Assembly (NCBI GenBank): GCA_028704215.1
Contig: JAQVLJ010000048.1
Span: forward strand, 394-5,772
From: Clostridia bacterium
GTDB lineage: Bacteria; Bacillota; Clostridia; Christensenellales; UBA1242
Reading direction: 5' to 3'
Length of the DNA: 5,379 nucleotides
The position numbers and the translations under genes were made by a program. This document shows, in pieces, positions 5,359 through 5,379 of this stretch; position 1 is the first letter of the stretch; every line of letters starts with the position of its first letter. Below the pieces are notes generated by a model that was given only the letters and a program-made list of their open reading frames with translations, did not search any database and was not told the DNA's origin.

Positions 5359-5379
5359 ACAATTTGTCTGAAAACGACA

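Larger units (their letters stand above)
4973..5379. other. 407-base AT-rich region without a convincing gene
   Basis: No reading frame with a ribosome binding site is present on either strand. I see no clear terminator for the ABC gene; the only hairpin nearby, TGTGT-AAT-ACACA (5050-5062), is short and lacks a proper T-tract. The stretch holds the second copy of the 18-bp repeat, an AT palindrome and inverted repeat (5175-5204), a hairpin (5298-5322) and a strong promoter at its right end. It reads as the upstream control region of a gene beyond the window, or possibly as an unrecognised non-coding RNA locus. Confidence 0.6.

Noticed and set aside
5252..5371. Possible 39-residue ORF starting MNFKNYYVLYNL
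   Set aside because: There is no ribosome binding site before the ATG. It overlaps the strong promoter at 5330-5358 and its predicted transcription start, and its composition looks like translated AT-rich spacer.

Overview
The window comes from an AT-rich bacterial chromosome that uses the standard genetic code (TGG encodes Trp, and TGA is not read through). Purine-rich Shine-Dalgarno sites (AAGGAG, GAGGAG), compact hairpin-plus-U-tract terminators, consensus-like housekeeping promoters with 17-bp spacers and a TyrZ-like tyrosyl-tRNA synthetase suggest a low-GC Gram-positive lineage (Bacillota, Clostridia-like). That placement is an inference; I cannot name a genus.

Layout. (1) Positions 1-1320: the last 439 codons of typA/bipA, a ribosome-associated translational GTPase whose G domain lies left of the window, followed by a palindromic terminator. 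(2) Positions 1366-2604: tyrS with its own near-consensus promoter. The leader is so short that there is no room for a T-box, and the true ATG is at 1414, not at the ATG inside the -10 box. (3) Positions 2610-2655: a 13-bp hairpin that can terminate both tyrS and the gene converging on it. (4) Positions 2660-3070, minus strand: a 136-aa membrane protein of unknown function. (5) Positions 3071-3298: a very AT-rich divergent spacer with T-tracts spaced about one helical turn apart. (6) Positions 3299-4972: a 557-aa half-size ABC exporter-type protein. (7) Positions 4973-5379: a 407-base AT-rich stretch with no convincing gene, holding a repeat shared with the ABC gene's upstream region, palindromes and a strong promoter firing out of the right edge.

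The first two genes are ordinary translation genes. The main point of interest is the ABC protein. Its fold and length are normal and its frame is open throughout, yet nearly every motif that binds or hydrolyses ATP is altered: A-loop Tyr, Walker A Ser/Thr, Q-loop Gln, the Ser and first Gly of LSGGQ, Walker B Asp, D-loop Asp and switch His. It looks like an ABC pseudo-ATPase, or the extremely degenerate half of a heterodimer whose partner is not in this window. I see no mobile elements, tRNA or rRNA genes, or CRISPR arrays.
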